64,000 bases of DNA from Actinomycetaceae bacterium. GTDB lineage: Bacteria; Actinomycetota; Actinomycetes; Actinomycetales; Actinomycetaceae. Shown here piece by piece: positions 36,477 to 44,460 of this stretch (position 1 is its first letter; each line of letters opens with the position of its first letter). The translations under genes were made by a program, and so were the position numbers. The notes beneath the pieces are model-generated. The model did no database searches. It was not told the origin of the DNA and saw nothing but the letters and a program-made list of their open reading frames with translations. The stretch is from NCBI GenBank assembly GCA_028724905.1, contig JAQYTG010000002.1, positions 124,001 through 188,000 of the forward strand. The letters are read 5' to 3'.

Positions 36477-37049
36477 ATGACGCGGATTGTGGCTGGCAGC
36501 GCGCGAGGGCGCACACTTGCAGTTCCTCGGTCGGGCACCCGTCCGACGAGCGAGCGAGTGCGAGAAGCGCTCTTTTCGCACCTGGAGCATTATGGCTACG
36601 TGGAGGGCGCCGTCGTGGCAGATCTCTTCGCAGGCTCGGGAGCGCTAGCCTTGGAAGCTCTCTCGCGGGGAGCCGCTCGCGCTGTGGCAGTGGAAGCTCA
36701 CGCCGGCGCTGCGAAACTCATCTCGGCCAATGCTCGCGCGCTGGGTTTTGCTCAGCAGATGCGCGTGGTGGCGCAGAAAGTAGAGAGCTATCTCAGCGCT
36801 GAAGCCGCCCTGCTGCCGCTGTTTGATCTGGCCTTTCTCGATCCGCCATACGAGTATTCGGATGCTGCGCTCGCGCGGGTTGTGGAGCTGCTGGCTGGGC
36901 ACATAGCCCAGGAGGGGCTGATCGTGGTGGAGCGGGCGGCCAGATCCCCGCAGCCGCTCTGGCCGGCGGGTTTCACGCTCAGCGATGAACGAAAAATGGG
37001 CGATACCCGAGTGTGGAGCGCTGAGCGCACACAAGAAGCGATACCATAA
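36477..37049 (+). CDS. rsmD: 16S rRNA (guanine966-N2)-methyltransferase
   Basis: RsmD methylates G966 of 16S rRNA on the assembling small subunit. ATG 36477 gives 190 residues with the usual start MTRIVAGSARGRTLAVPRSG and TRPTSERVREALFSHL. The SAM-binding motif is VADLFAGSGALALEALSRGA and the catalytic motif FLDPPYEY. The frame is open back to 36441, but the family N-terminus and the -10 box 6 nt upstream support 36477. The stop overlaps the -10 box of coaD. Confidence 0.95.
   Translation: MTRIVAGSARGRTLAVPRSGTRPTSERVREALFSHLEHYGYVEGAVVADLFAGSGALALEALSRGAARAVAVEAHAGAAKLISANARALGFAQQMRVVAQKVESYLSAEAALLPLFDLAFLDPPYEYSDAALARVVELLAGHIAQEGLIVVERAARSPQPLWPAGFTLSDERKMGDTRVWSAERTQEAIP
37042..37047 (+). 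promoter_or_regulatory. -10 box TACCAT of coaD, leaderless start
   Basis: TACCAT touches the rsmD stop codon, and the coaD ATG follows after 6 nt with no ribosome site. Confidence 0.5.
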
Positions 37050-37053
37050 AAGC

Positions 37054-37554
37054 ATGACTATCGCCGTGTGCCCTGGCTCTTTCGATCCCATCACCCTTGG
37101 TCATGTGGACGTAATCCGCCGCGCCCACACTCTGTTTGACACAGTGATCGTAGGTGTGGGGCGCAATTCCCGAAAGAACTACTGGTTTTCAGCTGAAGAA
37201 CGCATGGAACTGGCGTGCGGGGCGTTGGTTGATATACCTAATGTGCAGGTGGAATTAATGGATGGTTTGGTGGCCACATTTGCCCACGAGCATGGGGCTA
37301 TTGCGATTGTGAAAGGTCTGAGAGGCACTGCTGATTTCGACAACGAGCAGGCAATGGCACTGCTCAATAGACACCTCACTGGTGTGGAGACGGTGCTGAT
37401 CATCGGGGATTCCACAAAAGCGCATATCGCTTCCTCTTTTGTCAAAGATATTGCCCTCTATGGCGGAAAATTTGAAGATCTAGTGCCTGCAAATGTAGCT
37501 CGCGCATTGCGAGAGCGAGTGCAGATCCAGAAGAAAGGCAGCAGCCGTGAATGA
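37054..37554 (+). CDS. coaD: Phosphopantetheine adenylyltransferase
   Basis: CoaD makes dephospho-CoA from 4'-phosphopantetheine and ATP. ATG 37054 gives 166 residues, the usual size, beginning MTIAVCPGSFDPITLGHVDV with the nucleotidyltransferase T/HxGH motif. EERMELACGALVDIPNVQV, KGLRGTADFDNEQAMALLNR and SSFVKDIALYGG are canonical. The longer open frame to 36985 overlaps rsmD and is not needed. The last 8 bases overlap the next gene. Confidence 0.96.
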   Translation: MTIAVCPGSFDPITLGHVDVIRRAHTLFDTVIVGVGRNSRKNYWFSAEERMELACGALVDIPNVQVELMDGLVATFAHEHGAIAIVKGLRGTADFDNEQAMALLNRHLTGVETVLIIGDSTKAHIASSFVKDIALYGGKFEDLVPANVARALRERVQIQKKGSSRE

Positions 37555-38185
37555 ACTAGTAGACAACGAACAGACGGGAGCTTCGCTACTCGAAATTCTC
37601 GAAGAGCTCACTGCTCGGGTGGAGCACGCAAAGTCGATGCCGCTCTCGGCTTCGGTGCTGATCAACCAAAGCGAAGTGCTCGATCTTTTAGAGACGGCAC
37701 GTTCGATAGTGCCGCAGCAGATCGTGGATGCTGATTCAGTGCTCCAAGACGCCTCTGCCGTCACGAATCAGGCGCGTGCTGAAGCGGACTCGATCCTCTC
37801 TCAAGCTCGCGCAGAGGCTCAACGCATTGTAGCTCAGGCGAAGCAGCAGGCTCAGCAACTCGTGGAACGAGATGCGATCACGACGGCTGCGCAGTCGCAA
37901 GCGGCGAAGATCGTGGATGAAGCACGGCAAAAAGCCCAACACGTTAAGCGCGGTGCGGATGACTATTCGGATTCTCAGCTAGCTGATCTGGCCGATCAGT
38001 TGGCAGCCGTGCAAGATTCGATCGACGCCGTACAAGATCAGATTGCCGCTGGCAGGGGCGTGCTTGCTGAGCGGGCGGAGGCTGAGTCGGCTCTGGCGGC
38101 GAATCGCAGCGGTGGCCGTGGGATGGGCGGGCGTGGAGATGCTCCGCGTAGCGGCGGTGGCAGCCACAAGAAACCGAAGCCCTAA
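37547..38185 (+). CDS. SepIVA-like DivIVA-family cell division protein
   Basis: The 212-residue protein starts with a GTG overlapping coaD. Residues about 8-65 (LLEILEELTARVEHAKSMPL, VLDLLETARSIVPQQI) form the conserved N-terminus; residues about 68-165 are a long Ala/Gln coiled coil; the C-terminus is a Gly/Arg/Ser tail ending SHKKPKP. In mycobacteria the gene before DUF177 and rnc is sepIVA (Rv2927c), a DivIVA-like septation factor, and both the sequence style and the order fit. Function in septal growth is inferred from that relation. The last 18 bp are duplicated just after the stop codon. Confidence 0.75.
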   Translation: MNELVDNEQTGASLLEILEELTARVEHAKSMPLSASVLINQSEVLDLLETARSIVPQQIVDADSVLQDASAVTNQARAEADSILSQARAEAQRIVAQAKQQAQQLVERDAITTAAQSQAAKIVDEARQKAQHVKRGADDYSDSQLADLADQLAAVQDSIDAVQDQIAAGRGVLAERAEAESALAANRSGGRGMGGRGDAPRSGGGSHKKPKP

Positions 38186-38208
38186 AACCGCAAGAAACCG
38201 AAGCCCTA
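38167..38208 (+). repeat. Duplication of the gene's 3' end
   Basis: CAAGAAACCGAAGCCCTA occurs at 38167-38184 and again at 38191-38208. The first copy encodes KKPKP and the stop codon; the second lies in the spacer. Confidence 0.85.
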
Positions 38209-38588
38209 GAGTTACAGAAACCTGCAGCCTCAAAGCTGCCCCGCGGCCGGCTATCGAAACCACGGCTGTTCAGACACTGATGGCAGACGCTGATGGTATA
38301 GGCTACTGGCGCTTAGACCGCTGGCTCTATCGGCACTGGCTTCATAGGCACCGGCTCTACGGGCGTCCTAGAAACAGCGAAAGCTACAAGGCAGGAGGGG
38401 AAAAGTTGGCGTGCTACGACCGTTATGAGCGCAATGGCTCAGCTCTGACAGCTGACTGTGTCAGCCTATTCCGAGCTGACTATGTGCCAACTCACCCCAG
38501 CTGCGCAGCCTGTGTCTCACGTGTGCAGCACCATCTCTTCCTTGAACATCTGAACATACCGAGAAAGTACTGATAAGAAAGCACTAGC
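38209..38588 (+). other. Spacer between the SepIVA-like gene and DUF177, with 15-bp repeat
   Basis: No gene is supported. From about 38307 to 38367 four 15-bp units recur (CGCTGGCTCTATCGG, CACTGGCTTCATAGG, CACCGGCTCTACGGG). No clear promoter for the next gene was found. Confidence 0.5.
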
Positions 38589-39164
38589 ATGATGAAACGC
38601 TCTGAATTTGTGGTGTCAATAGCGGATCTTCCGCGCCAAGAGGGCGCCCAGCGTCACTATACTTTTACATTTACAGCTCCTGAGGGCATCGGTGTGGATC
38701 TGCTGAAAGTAGCCCAGGGGACACCTATTGAGGCTGATATTACTTTTGAGTCGGTGAGCGAGGGTGTCTTCGTGCACGGAACGGTACACACGCAAGCGAT
38801 GGGAGAGTGTGCTCGCTGTTTGAAGCCGCTCACTTGGAGCGTCGATGAGAGCATCGCGGAGCTGGTGTACTATCCGCAGAGTGTCAAGGCATTGGGGGAC
38901 GTCGATGCTGAAGATGCCGATGAACTCCCCGTGACGGACGGCGATTTCATCGACCTGGAGCCGCTGCTGCGTGACGCCGTGGTGCTCTCGTTGCCGCTGC
39001 AACCGTTGTGCACGCCTCAATGCCGCGGACTCTGCCCTGAATGTGGGGAACCGTGGGATAATCTGCCGAGTGATCACCGCCACGAGCATTTCGATCCGCG
39101 CATGAGTGCCCTCGACGAGTTAGCTGCTCAACTGGCGGCAGAGCAAGAGAAGGCTGGCGCGTGA
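38589..39164 (+). CDS. DUF177 (YceD) family protein
   Basis: YceD-family proteins are small proteins linked to 23S rRNA and ribosome assembly and are usually encoded next to rpmF or rnc. The 191-residue protein (190 from the second ATG at 38592) has the family blocks CARCLKPLTWSVDESIAELV and DLEPLLRDAVVLSLPLQPLC, with paired cysteines (CARC, CTPQCRGLCPEC) that probably bind zinc. It lies 78 bp before rnc. rpmF is not present here. Confidence 0.9.
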   Translation: MMKRSEFVVSIADLPRQEGAQRHYTFTFTAPEGIGVDLLKVAQGTPIEADITFESVSEGVFVHGTVHTQAMGECARCLKPLTWSVDESIAELVYYPQSVKALGDVDAEDADELPVTDGDFIDLEPLLRDAVVLSLPLQPLCTPQCRGLCPECGEPWDNLPSDHRHEHFDPRMSALDELAAQLAAEQEKAGA

Positions 39165-39242
39165 CCAGCTGCACTGCCGTCACGAGAAATCCGCTACAAG
39201 CCGTTACGAGAAGCCTAGTTACTCGGACAGAAGAAGGGGATC

Positions 39243-39965
39243 ATGTTTAATCCTGATACCACGCAGCTGATGAAAATGTGGGGAGTCGATCTGGATGCTT
39301 CGATGCGAACGTTGGCTCTCACACACCGCTCATGGGCTTTTGAACACAATACGGGGCACAATGAACGCCTTGAATTTCTTGGCGATTCGGTGCTGGGGTT
39401 TATTGCCGCCGATTGGCTCTATGAGCAGTTTCCGGAAGATACCGAAGGAGATATGTCGAAGATTAAGGCTGCGAGCGTGAGCGAAAAAGCCTTGGCATCG
39501 GTGGCGCGGGAGCTGGATTTAGGCAGCTATATTCGCCTTGGCGTTGGAGAAGAACGCACAGGTGGGCGGGAAAAAGACTCTATTCTGTCTGATACCGTGG
39601 AAGCCCTCATCGCCGCCACATATTTGCAATATGGTATCGACACCACGCGAGCCGTGGTGGAACGCCACATTGTGCCGCTTATTCGCACGGCCACCACGCT
39701 CGGGCCAGCTCTAGATTGGCGAACCGCTTTTGAGGAACAAGCCCGCGCTATGGACGTGCCAAATGTGGAGGCTCTGCGCTATGGGATAAGCGCTGAAGGG
39801 CCAGATCACGCCCGCGTTTATACGGCGCAGCTCTATTTGGCGCAAGATTTCTGGGGTGAGGGTGCAGGAACGAGCCAAAAAGCAGCTAAGCTGGCCGCCT
39901 GTGAGGATGCCTACCGGCGTTTGACGGGCGAGTTGCGCGGGAGCAGCACAAATACCGATGAGTGA
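39243..39965 (+). CDS. rnc: Ribonuclease III
   Basis: RNase III cuts double-stranded RNA in rRNA and mRNA processing. The 240-residue protein has the signature NERLEFLGDSVLGF with catalytic Glu/Asp, the second acidic block SDTVEALIAATYLQ, and a C-terminal dsRNA-binding domain from about residue 160 (DWRTAFEEQARAMDV, GEGAGTSQKAAKLAACEDA). AAGAAGGGG precedes the ATG. The order SepIVA-like, DUF177, rnc is conserved in actinobacteria; the mutM/fpg gene that often follows is absent. Confidence 0.96.
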   Translation: MFNPDTTQLMKMWGVDLDASMRTLALTHRSWAFEHNTGHNERLEFLGDSVLGFIAADWLYEQFPEDTEGDMSKIKAASVSEKALASVARELDLGSYIRLGVGEERTGGREKDSILSDTVEALIAATYLQYGIDTTRAVVERHIVPLIRTATTLGPALDWRTAFEEQARAMDVPNVEALRYGISAEGPDHARVYTAQLYLAQDFWGEGAGTSQKAAKLAACEDAYRRLTGELRGSSTNTDE

Positions 39966-40178
39966 CGCGGAAGCCACGGATATGAGTGAGCTACGCGAGA
40001 GCCATGCAGATACTGGTGAGTGACGCCAGAGCCGCAGATGCGAGTGAGCCCACTTACTGATGTGAGTGGTAAAATCGGCCTAAGTAGCCTGCTGAGCAGT
40101 GTGCTGAGCAGCGTGAAGCGATGTTAAGCGTTAAGCGCCGGCAATCATGCGAGATAGTGCGAGATAATGTGAGGAAAC

Positions 40179-40823
40179 ATGGCACAGGATCAAGACATTC
40201 AGGTGATGATTATTGACGATCACGAAGTGGTGCGCCGCGGAATTGCTGAAGTGGTTGATCGCTCGGAGGGGTTGAACGTGATCGCCGAGGCTGGCTCCGT
40301 GCAGGAGGCATTGCGGCGCGCCAAATTGATGAATCCCGATGTGGCTCTCGTGGATTTGCGCCTGCCAGATGGCACGGGTATCGATATCATTCGCGGGCTG
40401 GCGATTGAGAGCCCCAACACCCGTTCGGTAGTGCTCACGAGTTTTGACGACGACGACGCGCTGGCAGAATCGCTGGAGGCGGGCGCTAAGGCTTTCTTGC
40501 TCAAGACAGTTCGCGGAGCTGAGATTACGGAGGTCATTCACGCCGTGGCAGCTGGGCGGGTGCTGCTCGATGAACGCACTGTGACGCGGCGGCGCGCTGA
40601 CCATGACGATCCGACGGCAAATCTTACGCCCTCTGAACGCAAAGTGCTGGATTTGATCGGAGATGGCCTCTCCAACCGTGAAATTGGCGACAGGCTGGGA
40701 GTGGCTGAGAAAACGGTGAAGAATCACATCACGTCGGTGTTGTCAAAGATGGGGATGCAGCGGCGTACACAAGTGGCGGCATGGGTGGCTGGCCAGCGCG
40801 CCGCCGGCTGGCGCAATAGTTAG
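40179..40823 (+). CDS. NarL/DevR-family response regulator
   Basis: The 214-residue protein has a receiver domain with acidic pocket Asp13/Asp14 (IIDDHEVVRRG), phospho-acceptor Asp59 (VALVDLRLPDG), and conserved lysine in AKAFLLKT. The C-terminal LuxR-type helix-turn-helix reads LTPSERKVLDLIGDGLSNRE and VAEKTVKNHITSVLSKMGMQ. It is convergent with the GAF kinase gene 180 bp downstream. The layout resembles mycobacterial DevR and its kinases, so a role in oxygen or redox response is likely but inferred. The ATG has a GAGG site. Confidence 0.92.
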   Translation: MAQDQDIQVMIIDDHEVVRRGIAEVVDRSEGLNVIAEAGSVQEALRRAKLMNPDVALVDLRLPDGTGIDIIRGLAIESPNTRSVVLTSFDDDDALAESLEAGAKAFLLKTVRGAEITEVIHAVAAGRVLLDERTVTRRRADHDDPTANLTPSERKVLDLIGDGLSNREIGDRLGVAEKTVKNHITSVLSKMGMQRRTQVAAWVAGQRAAGWRNS

Positions 40824-41003
40824 CGCGCAATAGTGAGCCACAGCGGCGGGTGGGCGTTGAGCTGGACGGTGAAGCCTGCCGTCATAGCGCTAGCACGGCG
40901 TTTAGTAGTGCACCGCTGACGTGGCTAGCACAGCGGTGAGCACATCGTTGTGCACGCCGTTGAGCACACGGATGAGCGTACTGCCGTCATTGCCGTCATA
41001 GCG
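40824..41003. other. Spacer between convergent regulator and kinase genes
   Basis: It contains irregular repeats of TGAGCACA and GCTAGCAC type. TGCCGTCATAGCGCTA occurs at 40877-40892 and 40991-41006, the second copy covering the kinase stop codon. No clear terminator. Confidence 0.4.
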
Positions 41004-42653
41004 CTAACGCAGCGGTGCACTCCATGCCATCTGCGCCCCCGAATGGCCATCAGTACGTTCATGTAAGCTAAACGTGCCGCGGTGCCGGCGAGCGCGTGCA
41101 GCCAGGTTTGATAGGCCAGAGCGGCGCGAGAGTGAGGGAGTAATGCCGGTGCCGTCGTCTATCACAGTCACCTCAATGGCGTTCAACGTCACTGTGAGCG
41201 TGATCGACACCGATGAGGCGTGTGCGTGCCGAGCAGCATTCGAGAGCCCCTCCCTGACGACTGCTACGATATCGTCAGAAATATCAGCCCCTACGGCATC
41301 ATCAATCAGCATGAAGTCAGATTCCGCATCCACGCTCTCGCCGTTAAACGTGATCAGCAGCGAGGGAGCAAATCCGAGTGACTGCAGCGCCATCTTCGTC
41401 TCGTGGCGCAGCCGATCGACGAGCGCCTGAGAGGCTCCCTCATCGCGCAAAGATTGCACAATTCTGCGAATTTGCCCCACAGAGTCGTCGATGGCTCCCA
41501 GTGCTTTGTCGAGCGCTGCCGTCACCGCTTCAGGGGGATTGCTGGCTGCGAGTTCTTCGCGTACGGCTGTGATATGCATCCCTGAGGCAAAGAGCTGCTG
41601 AATCGCCAGATCGTGCAAATCGCGGGAAATGCGGGAGCGTTCGTCAAGCTCTGCCGCCTGCTCTTTGGTTTTGCGGGCTTCTGCCAGTTCGAGGGCGATT
41701 GTGGCCTGCTGAGCTACGTTTTCGGCCATCGCCAGATCGTTCAGATCGAACTCTGGAGAATTTGGGTAGCGCAGCAGCACGATCACGCCGCGCCCGCCAG
41801 AATTGGAGATCAGCGGAGCATAGAGTGAGGGGCCAAAACGGCGCAGCACGGGCACGCGCACCTGAGCCATACGCTGCATGGAATCGACGATAATGCCGGC
41901 CTGCTCCCGAATCACTGTGCGCGCCCGCCCCTCGGGCGGGAACGTGAGCCCTACATACTCTTTGGCGCCTGCACCGGCTACAAATTCGCAGGCCCAGGCG
42001 TCGTTAATAGAGGGCAGCACCATCAGCGCGATATCGGCGCGGCCAGCTTTGAGCATCTCATCCGTGATCACCTGCAGGGCGTCTTCCTCTTCGTTGCCCT
42101 CTAGCAAGCTGGCGACGATATTCTGCGAGGCTGTGAGCCAGCGGGATCGGCTCTGCGCCTGTGCATAGAGGCGGGTATTGTGTACAGCCACGGCTGCTGC
42201 CTGGGCGAGCAGACGCATCTTATAGGCATCTTCCTGCGTGAAATCGTCAGGCTTATTGGTGAGGAAAATACGCCCCCACACTTGCCCGTGTACCAGCACG
42301 GGCAGCCCCATGAAATTGTGTATACGCAACAGTGACGGCGGGAAAAAATCCGTGAAAGCATCCTCAGGCACGGAGTTATTGACGTTCAAGCTGGTGGCAG
42401 GGACGCCAGGAAACACCGAATCTCGCACCAGCGGGATGGGGAGGAGCCCTTTTTGCTCGGGGGTCAGGCCGGAAGTAGCAAATTCAATGATGGTGCCGTG
42501 TGAGTCGAGAATACCCACGGCGCTCTGTGCTGCCCCCGAGAGTTCCCGAGCGGCCTGCGTGAGAAATGTGAGTGCACCAACGCGGTCGAGTTTGCTGGTG
42601 AGCTGCACAGTGAGCTCAAATAATGTGCGAAACGTCGAATCCTCATTCGCCAT
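41004..42653 (-). CDS. GAF-domain sensor histidine kinase (DevS/NarX-like)
   Basis: From ATG 42653, which has GAAGG at good spacing, the protein has 549 residues; the frame is open to 42725 but that lies inside cydC. Two GAF domains are visible (about residues 1-165 and 185-325; FMGLPVLVHGQVWGRIFLTN marks the first). They precede a HisKA_3 dimerisation domain with phospho-acceptor His347 (RISRDLHDLAIQQLFASGM) and a HATPase domain (VREGLSNAARHAHA, VIDDGTGI, SGLSNLAARARRHRGTF). It has no membrane helices and so is a cytosolic sensor. DevS/DosT relatives bind heme in the first GAF domain; the histidine in RIHNFMG could serve, but this cannot be decided from sequence. It overlaps the end of cydC by 11 bp, so it is probably co-transcribed with the cyd genes. 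Confidence 0.9.
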   Translation of the reverse strand: MANEDSTFRTLFELTVQLTSKLDRVGALTFLTQAARELSGAAQSAVGILDSHGTIIEFATSGLTPEQKGLLPIPLVRDSVFPGVPATSLNVNNSVPEDAFTDFFPPSLLRIHNFMGLPVLVHGQVWGRIFLTNKPDDFTQEDAYKMRLLAQAAAVAVHNTRLYAQAQSRSRWLTASQNIVASLLEGNEEEDALQVITDEMLKAGRADIALMVLPSINDAWACEFVAGAGAKEYVGLTFPPEGRARTVIREQAGIIVDSMQRMAQVRVPVLRRFGPSLYAPLISNSGGRGVIVLLRYPNSPEFDLNDLAMAENVAQQATIALELAEARKTKEQAAELDERSRISRDLHDLAIQQLFASGMHITAVREELAASNPPEAVTAALDKALGAIDDSVGQIRRIVQSLRDEGASQALVDRLRHETKMALQSLGFAPSLLITFNGESVDAESDFMLIDDAVGADISDDIVAVVREGLSNAARHAHASSVSITLTVTLNAIEVTVIDDGTGITPSLSRRSGLSNLAARARRHRGTFSLHERTDGHSGAQMAWSAPLR

Positions 42654-44460
42654 AGTGGCCTTCTTCATATTGCTCTTGATGTAATGCCCACGCATATTCT
42701 GGCACGGTACGCAGCAGCTGTTCATGGGTGCCGCGTGCTATCACCTGAGCGGGAGCAGTAGGATCTGCCCCTTCTGCCTTGCCCAGCATCAGCACTTCGT
42801 CGGCAGCGGCAAGAGGAGACAGCCTGTGAGTCACGACGATCACTCCTCGTTGTGCCCCACCTGCGCGCAGTAAATCGTGGATAAGCTGATCGGCCGTATG
42901 CGGATCAAGATGCTCGCCTGGCTCGTCGAGAAGCAAAAACGTGGCGGGGGAAGCTAGAGATCGGGCAAGTAGTAGTCTGCGGCGTTCCCCTCCGGAGATC
43001 GTTGCGGCATTCGATCCGAGCATAGTATTGACGCCATCGGGCAGTTGTGCCAGCCACTGCTCAAGACCAGCTTGAGCAAGAAGCTCTTCTGCCTGTGTTG
43101 CACTAATATCTGCCCGAGCTACGCGCAGATTCTCCAGCACGGTGGTCTCAAAAATGTGGGCATCTTCCGCTGTGAGAATAAGTTCCTCTGATACCTCTGC
43201 GCGGTGGAGCCGGTAGGCGTCGCGTCCGCTGAGTTTCACACAGCCGGAATCAGGCTCCAGCATCCCCGCGAGCGTGAAGAGCAGCGTAGATTTACCAATA
43301 CCGGAGTGCCCCACAATAGCAATAGCTTTGCCTGGCTCAAGCTGGAGGCTGATCGGCCCGCACACGTGTGGGCGGGTGGCCCATCCGGCCACGAGATCCT
43401 GAGCTATGAGGATGGGTTTGTCTGTGGCGGGCGAATCGTCGTGCTGTGGAGCCTGAGCTGAGCGAGCAGTCTCTAGCAGAGCCATGACGCGCAGTGCAGC
43501 TCTGCCGGAGCGCACCAGCTGCACAGCCGCTTTGGCCAGGCCTTGAGTAGCTTCAAAGGCTGAGAGCGGGGTGAGGGTGCAAACGATGAGCCCGATAGGG
43601 TTGAGCGTGCCCGCAGCCACTTGTTGAGTGCCGATCACCAACGCCGCAAAGACCGACACTCCCATAGCGAAAGTGTCGATAGCGGTGGCCAGGGCTGTGG
43701 GGCGGGCAGAAGCATCACGGCTGTGCTGAATATGCCGTTCAGTTTCTTGGGCTTGGGCTTGTACCGCTGCCAGTTGCCCGCTCACTCGCAGTTCAGAGGC
43801 ATTTTCAAGCACATTCAAAGCCTGAGCATTGAGCTGTGCCCGATATGCCACTTGATCAATTTCTGCCATTCGCCCGCCCAGCATCGCGCAGTAGGGGCCG
43901 ACGACGCCAGCGACGAGTAGGCACAGAGCTAGCACGGCGGCAATAGCGGGGGAGTAGCTGGCGACGATGCCAACGGAAATCAGACTGACGATCACGGCCA
44001 CACAGATCGGGAGTAGTGATTTCACCACCACATTGCCCAGCTCGTCTACATCGGAGCCAGTACGGGCGAGCAGATCCCCGCGGCGGATTCCAGAGACGAC
44101 GTCGGTCGTCGAGTCAGCCATCGTGGTGTAGACGGCAGTACGCACGGCGGCCATGCCGCGCAGCGCTACCCAGTGGGAAGCGATCCGCTGCACATACCGG
44201 AAGACGGCTTTGCCGATGCCAAACATCCGCACGCTGGTAGCTGCTATCGACAGGTCAAGCACCGGTGGCAACTGGGCGGCGCGGGCGATGAGCCAGGCGG
44301 ACACGGAGCCTAGGCCGACGCCAGAGCCGACTGCGCCGGAGCCGAAAAGTACCGAGAGGGCAAAACGCTTTTTGTCGATATCCAGCAGCGCCAAGGATTG
44401 GCGCAGGGCGCGGCGTTCAGCGCGGGGGAACGCTTTTTCTAGCGGTGACAACGAGCTCAT
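42643..44460 (-). CDS. cydC: ABC transporter CydC (cytochrome bd assembly; exports thiols)
   Basis: CydC and CydD form a heterodimeric ABC exporter of glutathione/cysteine-type thiols needed to assemble cytochrome bd. The 605-residue protein has a six-helix membrane domain in its first half, and an ATPase domain with Walker A IVGHSGIGKST, signature ISGGERRRL and Walker B FLLLDEPGEHLD. The start overlaps the end of cydD by 4 bases and the stop overlaps the kinase gene. Being the last transporter gene of cydABDC and coupled to a sensor kinase is notable. Confidence 0.94.
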   Translation of the reverse strand: MSSLSPLEKAFPRAERRALRQSLALLDIDKKRFALSVLFGSGAVGSGVGLGSVSAWLIARAAQLPPVLDLSIAATSVRMFGIGKAVFRYVQRIASHWVALRGMAAVRTAVYTTMADSTTDVVSGIRRGDLLARTGSDVDELGNVVVKSLLPICVAVIVSLISVGIVASYSPAIAAVLALCLLVAGVVGPYCAMLGGRMAEIDQVAYRAQLNAQALNVLENASELRVSGQLAAVQAQAQETERHIQHSRDASARPTALATAIDTFAMGVSVFAALVIGTQQVAAGTLNPIGLIVCTLTPLSAFEATQGLAKAAVQLVRSGRAALRVMALLETARSAQAPQHDDSPATDKPILIAQDLVAGWATRPHVCGPISLQLEPGKAIAIVGHSGIGKSTLLFTLAGMLEPDSGCVKLSGRDAYRLHRAEVSEELILTAEDAHIFETTVLENLRVARADISATQAEELLAQAGLEQWLAQLPDGVNTMLGSNAATISGGERRRLLLARSLASPATFLLLDEPGEHLDPHTADQLIHDLLRAGGAQRGVIVVTHRLSPLAAADEVLMLGKAEGADPTAPAQVIARGTHEQLLRTVPEYAWALHQEQYEEGHYGE

